A stretch of 15,772 nucleotides of DNA. Origin: Candidatus Cloacimonadota bacterium. GTDB taxonomy: Bacteria > Cloacimonadota > Cloacimonadia > JGIOTU-2. Within the stretch, counting starts at the first letter, position 1, and each line of letters starts with the position of its first letter. Below are positions 12,670-15,772 of this stretch, piece by piece. A program made the position numbers and the translations under genes. Where the stretch lies: contig JACNJG010000086.1 in the NCBI GenBank assembly GCA_014382685.1, positions 1 to 15,772 on the forward strand, read 5' to 3'. Below the pieces are notes generated by a model, which did not search any database, was not told where the DNA came from, and worked only from the letters and a program-made list of their open reading frames with translations.

Positions 12670-14880
12670 ATGAGAAATATAAGCTTTGTCTTGATTGCCG
12701 TAAGTTTAATTGTACTTTTTATTGGATGCGATAGGATCGTTGATCCTGATCCGATACCTGATCCCACACCTCCAGCTGACTATGAGTTAGTCTGGTCTGA
12801 TGAGTTCGATCAGAGGTCAAATACACTTGATGAAAGTAAATGGAGTTACGATCTTGGTTATGGTGATGAAGGGTGGGGAAATGATGAATGGCAACTGTAT
12901 ACCGATGATACAGAAAATATAAATGTCGAAAATGGTAATATGGTGATTTCTGCAATTTGGGATTCGACAACGTTTACTGAGCCTGGAAAACGTGATGGTT
13001 CCATCACTTCAGCTCGTGTTAATACAAAAGATAAATTTTCTATGAAATATGGAAAAATCCAGGTGCGGATTAAGCCTCCTAAGGGCGCCGGCATGTGGCC
13101 TGCTTTCTGGATGCTTGGAAATGATTTTGATGTTGTAGGTTGGCCCTATTGTGGTGAAATAGATATTATGGAAATGAGTCCTTTATATTATAATGATAAA
13201 ACAACGATGTTTACTTTGCACTGGTGGGATGATATTGATTCTTCCTATGCATCGTATGGGACTACAAAACAATTTGATGTTTCTTTATCTGATGACTATC
13301 ATATCTACGAAGTTGAATGGGATCAGCAGAGAATTATCGGTAAAATTGATGACATAACGTATTTTGTTAAGATAATTGAGCAAGGATCTATGGATGAATA
13401 TTTCCGAAAATTCTTCATTATATTAAATGTTGCTGTAGGTGGAACCCTTGGTGGGCCGCCAGATGAAACAACTCAATGGCCTCAACATATGTATGTCGAT
13501 TGGATTAGAGCTTATCAGAAGGTAGAAGAACCAATCGAAACATTTGGCATTTTCACTGACGAAACTCCGGTTGATGATGGACTGGAAATAGGAGTAGATG
13601 CAGAAATCTATGTATGGGAAAACACACTTACCACAGGAACGATTCCTCCTTATGAGGGTGACAATGTGATATCCTTGGCTACAACCGGAGCAGGTTGGTT
13701 TGGTGGCGGTATAAGCTCAAATCAACCAGTTGATCTGTCTACATTCGAAGGTGGAAGCATAAAATTCATGATTAAGATTCCTGCAAATGTGAGCTTCAAA
13801 ATTGGCATCAATGATTTACAAGGTGTTGAAAACTACGTAGAATTTCCTGCTAATCAAACAACATATGGACTTGTACGAGATGGAGACTGGGGGAGAGCAA
13901 CAATCCCCGTTGAAGATATAAAAGGAAGTGTTGACCTTGAAATGCTGAAATATGAATTTATCATTCTTGAGCAAAACGGTGCTCAATGTGAATTCGCGCT
14001 GGATGACATTTATTGGGATGGTGGCGGAACTGCATTAAGCAACGTTCACTTTGATGCTGATACATATGAGACAGATGCAACAAATGCAACCATTTCAGTA
14101 CTAGATGAAGCAGCAGCAGATACACTTGTATTCGTCACCGTTGATAATGGAACTGACACTATTAGCATAAATATAACACTTAACGGAAGCGGTAATGGAA
14201 CTGGAACGCTGAATTTTGGTCCCACAGATGATGAAACTGATACAATCGAGATCCAAGACGGAGATACACTCACCGTTACCTATATAGATGCTCAAGGAAA
14301 TGTAAAAACTGATACTGCAACTATCGTGACTGGAGAAATCGAAACATTTGGAATCTTTACTGATCTTACTCCTGTCGACGCTGGAATACAAGTTGGAGAA
14401 AATGCTGAAATTTATGTTTGGGAAGGTACGCTGACCGATGGAACGATTCCTCCTTATGAAGGAGATAATGTTATTTCTTGGGCAACGACAGGACTTGGAT
14501 GGTTCGGTGGGGGGATTGAATCCTATCAACCAGTTGATCTATCTGATTTTGAGCTTGGATATATCAAATTCATGATCAAGATACCACCGAATGTAACCTT
14601 CAAAATCGGGATAAATGACACGCAAGGCAATGAAAATTATGTTCAATTCCCAGCCAATCAAACAACCTATAATCTAACCCGAAATGGAGAATGGTGTCAA
14701 GCCGCAATACCGGTTACAGACATCAAAGGTAGTGTTAATCTAGAAATTCTGAATTACGAATTTATGATCCTAGAGCAAAATGGAACTCAGTGTGAATTTG
14801 CCTTAGATGATATATATTGGGATAAAACCGGAGTACCATTCAGCGATGTAAGTTTTGATGACATCTATCTAGAAAAATAA
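12670..14880 (+). CDS. GH16 beta-glucanase lipoprotein with two CBM-like modules
   Basis: With the start at ATG 12670 (GGGAG at 12658-12662, 7 nt upstream) the protein has 736 residues. A lipoprotein signal ends LFIGC with C20 lipidated, then comes a Pro/Asp-rich linker (24-36). The GH16 domain (about 38-285) carries GEIDIMEM, with nucleophile E163, D165 and acid/base E168, so beta-1,3-glucan hydrolysis is expected. CBM-like module A (290-452) is followed by an Ig-like Thr/Asp-rich beta domain (about 455-555) and CBM-like module B (558-718). By eye the two modules are about three quarters identical. It lacks the sorting domain of the other GH16 enzyme and is instead lipid-anchored, probably on the outer membrane. 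It heads a plus-strand unit with the sugar symporter, under the shared operator. Confidence 0.94.
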   Translation: MRNISFVLIAVSLIVLFIGCDRIVDPDPIPDPTPPADYELVWSDEFDQRSNTLDESKWSYDLGYGDEGWGNDEWQLYTDDTENINVENGNMVISAIWDSTTFTEPGKRDGSITSARVNTKDKFSMKYGKIQVRIKPPKGAGMWPAFWMLGNDFDVVGWPYCGEIDIMEMSPLYYNDKTTMFTLHWWDDIDSSYASYGTTKQFDVSLSDDYHIYEVEWDQQRIIGKIDDITYFVKIIEQGSMDEYFRKFFIILNVAVGGTLGGPPDETTQWPQHMYVDWIRAYQKVEEPIETFGIFTDETPVDDGLEIGVDAEIYVWENTLTTGTIPPYEGDNVISLATTGAGWFGGGISSNQPVDLSTFEGGSIKFMIKIPANVSFKIGINDLQGVENYVEFPANQTTYGLVRDGDWGRATIPVEDIKGSVDLEMLKYEFIILEQNGAQCEFALDDIYWDGGGTALSNVHFDADTYETDATNATISVLDEAAADTLVFVTVDNGTDTISINITLNGSGNGTGTLNFGPTDDETDTIEIQDGDTLTVTYIDAQGNVKTDTATIVTGEIETFGIFTDLTPVDAGIQVGENAEIYVWEGTLTDGTIPPYEGDNVISWATTGLGWFGGGIESYQPVDLSDFELGYIKFMIKIPPNVTFKIGINDTQGNENYVQFPANQTTYNLTRNGEWCQAAIPVTDIKGSVNLEILNYEFMILEQNGTQCEFALDDIYWDKTGVPFSDVSFDDIYLEK
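13537..14025 (+). repeat. CBM-like module copy 2 (inside the GH16 lipoprotein gene)
   Basis: This encodes residues 290-452, from ETFGIFTDETPV to QCEFALDDIYWDGG. It carries the same ordered landmarks as the copies at 5694-6185 and 14341-14823. Nucleotide differences from copy 3 are largely at third codon positions, which suggests an older duplication kept under protein-level selection. Confidence 0.85.
14341..14823 (+). repeat. CBM-like module copy 3 (inside the GH16 lipoprotein gene)
   Basis: This encodes residues 558-718, from ETFGIFTDLTPV to QCEFALDDIYWD. It is separated from copy 2 by an Ig-like domain of about 100 residues. Its aromatic landmarks (GWFGGGI, QTTYNL, GEWCQ) line up with those of the other two copies and could form a ligand platform. 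Confidence 0.85.
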
Positions 14881-14897
14881 TAAACAAGGATAAGTTT

Positions 14898-15772
14898 ATG
14901 AAAAGTGAAAGAGTTGAATCAGCTAATAGCAGTAATTTAATTCCATTCGGACAGAAAGTCGCCTTTGGCCTTGGCATGTTTGCTAATCAAATGTTTCCTG
15001 CGGTCCTGGGTATATTTATGGTTGTCTTGGTCAAGGATCTAGGCTTCCCTGGCTGGATGTGGGGAATTTTATTTTTCCTGCCTAGAATATTCGATTCGAT
15101 TACAGATCCCATCATGGGTTTTATTTCGGACAACACCAGATCAAAATGGGGTAGACGAAAACAATATGTCTTTATTGGAGCAATCATCATAGGTCTTGCT
15201 TTTGTCCTTATGTGGCAGTTGTATCGTGAGAATGGAGTCAATTACAACTTCATCTATTTCCTTCTCTTTTCGTTTGTCTTCTATCTAGGTCTTACCATTT
15301 TTAGTGTACCGTATGTTGCAATGGGCTATGAAATGAGCAACGATTACCACGAACGTACAAGCGTTATGGCCGTGGCCCAATGGATAGGGCAGTGGGCCTG
15401 GGTTATTGCTCCCTGGTTTTGGGTTATCATGTACAATAAGAATTTGTTTCCGTCAGCTGATGTTGCTACAAGGACACTTGCGATATGGGTGGGTATCATC
15501 TGTATGTTGTTTGCGATGGTTCCAGCAATATTTCTGAAAAGCAGATCGACAGTGAATGAACACTACTCTCCTCTTAATTTAAAATCAATCAAGGGTAGTT
15601 TATTAGAAATTTTTGCAAACTTTAAAGAAGCGTTTAAGATACCTCAGTTCGTAAAATTGTGTCTATCAACATTTTTAATATTTAATGCATTTAACACTAT
15701 TGCAGCGTTTTCATTCTTTATTATAGTTTATTATTTATTTAATGGAAATGCAGGATCTGCTGGAGTTTGGCC
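14898..15772 (+). CDS. GPH-family (MelB-like MFS) sugar:cation symporter, 5' part
   Basis: The reading frame starts at ATG 14898 with AAGGA at 14886-14890, 7 nt upstream. It is open to the window edge, giving 291 residues of an expected 450-500. It is rich in membrane helices and has the family landmark FDSITDPIMGFISDNTRSKW followed by GRRKQY. D66 and D70 keep the Asp-x-x-x-Asp cation-site pair of MelB helix II. The family couples uptake of glycosides or oligosaccharides across the inner membrane to Na+ or H+. It lies 17 nt after the GH16 lipoprotein gene and is surely co-transcribed with it, so the substrate is probably a glucan oligosaccharide or glucoside released by the enzymes here. Truncated by the window, not by mutation. 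Confidence 0.93.
   Translation, partial: MKSERVESANSSNLIPFGQKVAFGLGMFANQMFPAVLGIFMVVLVKDLGFPGWMWGILFFLPRIFDSITDPIMGFISDNTRSKWGRRKQYVFIGAIIIGLAFVLMWQLYRENGVNYNFIYFLLFSFVFYLGLTIFSVPYVAMGYEMSNDYHERTSVMAVAQWIGQWAWVIAPWFWVIMYNKNLFPSADVATRTLAIWVGIICMLFAMVPAIFLKSRSTVNEHYSPLNLKSIKGSLLEIFANFKEAFKIPQFVKLCLSTFLIFNAFNTIAAFSFFIIVYYLFNGNAGSAGVW

Noticed and set aside
14101..14529. 142-codon minus-strand ORF antisense to the GH16 lipoprotein
   Set aside because: Ser/Ile-rich low-complexity translation opposite a conserved module. Treated as a shadow frame.
1..15772. CRISPR arrays, tRNA or rRNA genes, insertion sequences or transposases
   Set aside because: No regularly spaced direct repeats, no tRNA-like cloverleaf signatures and no transposase motifs were seen on reading both strands.

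Overview
The window is AT-rich bacterial DNA, probably from a Gram-negative member of the FCB superphylum (Cloacimonadota, Marinimicrobia, Ignavibacteria and relatives). The evidence is a Por/type IX-like C-terminal sorting domain (a PNPFNP motif followed by a FlgD-like Ig fold) on one secreted enzyme, two lipoproteins, and a long protein that ends as an outer-membrane beta-barrel with a terminal Phe. The phylum is inferred; there is no rRNA or marker gene to fix it.

Left part (1-5060): a set of apparently unrelated plus-strand genes. These are the tail of an unknown CDS, a small DUF4342 membrane-associated protein, a cytoplasmic M28-family zinc aminopeptidase with a PA-like insert, a REC protein with five PAS domains but no kinase or output domain, and a small exported solitary Cache-domain protein. 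A strong hairpin at 5002-5030 closes this part. A roughly 250-bp segment follows (5065-5307) that looks more like a degenerate dispersed repeat than a gene.

Right part (5364-15772): a beta-glucan (probably laminarin or another beta-1,3-glucan) utilisation locus. On the minus strand a GntR-HTH/LacI-type regulator (11249-12301) precedes an apparent operon. The operon holds a clan GH-A glycosidase fused to an outer-membrane beta-barrel (7956-11084), an unknown lipoprotein (7291-7917), and a secreted GH16 beta-glucanase with one CBM-like module and a sorting domain (5364-7184). Divergently, on the plus strand, lie a GH16 lipoprotein with two more copies of the same module (12670-14880) and a GPH/MelB-type sugar:cation symporter cut by the window edge (14898-15772).

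The strongest regulatory signal is an identical 14-mer, TTGCTATATAGCAT (palindromic core TGCTATATAGCA). It lies in front of both enzyme transcription units, each time exactly 23 nt downstream of a TTGACA and in the same orientation to the gene. It is the best candidate operator for the adjacent regulator, and half-copies occur next to the regulator's own start. In the inferred pathway, the two GH16 enzymes cut polymeric glucan at or outside the cell surface. The GH-barrel fusion processes and/or admits the products across the outer membrane. The GPH symporter then takes oligosaccharides or sugar into the cytoplasm. No SusC/SusD pair is visible, so the GH-barrel fusion is the most notable element of the window.
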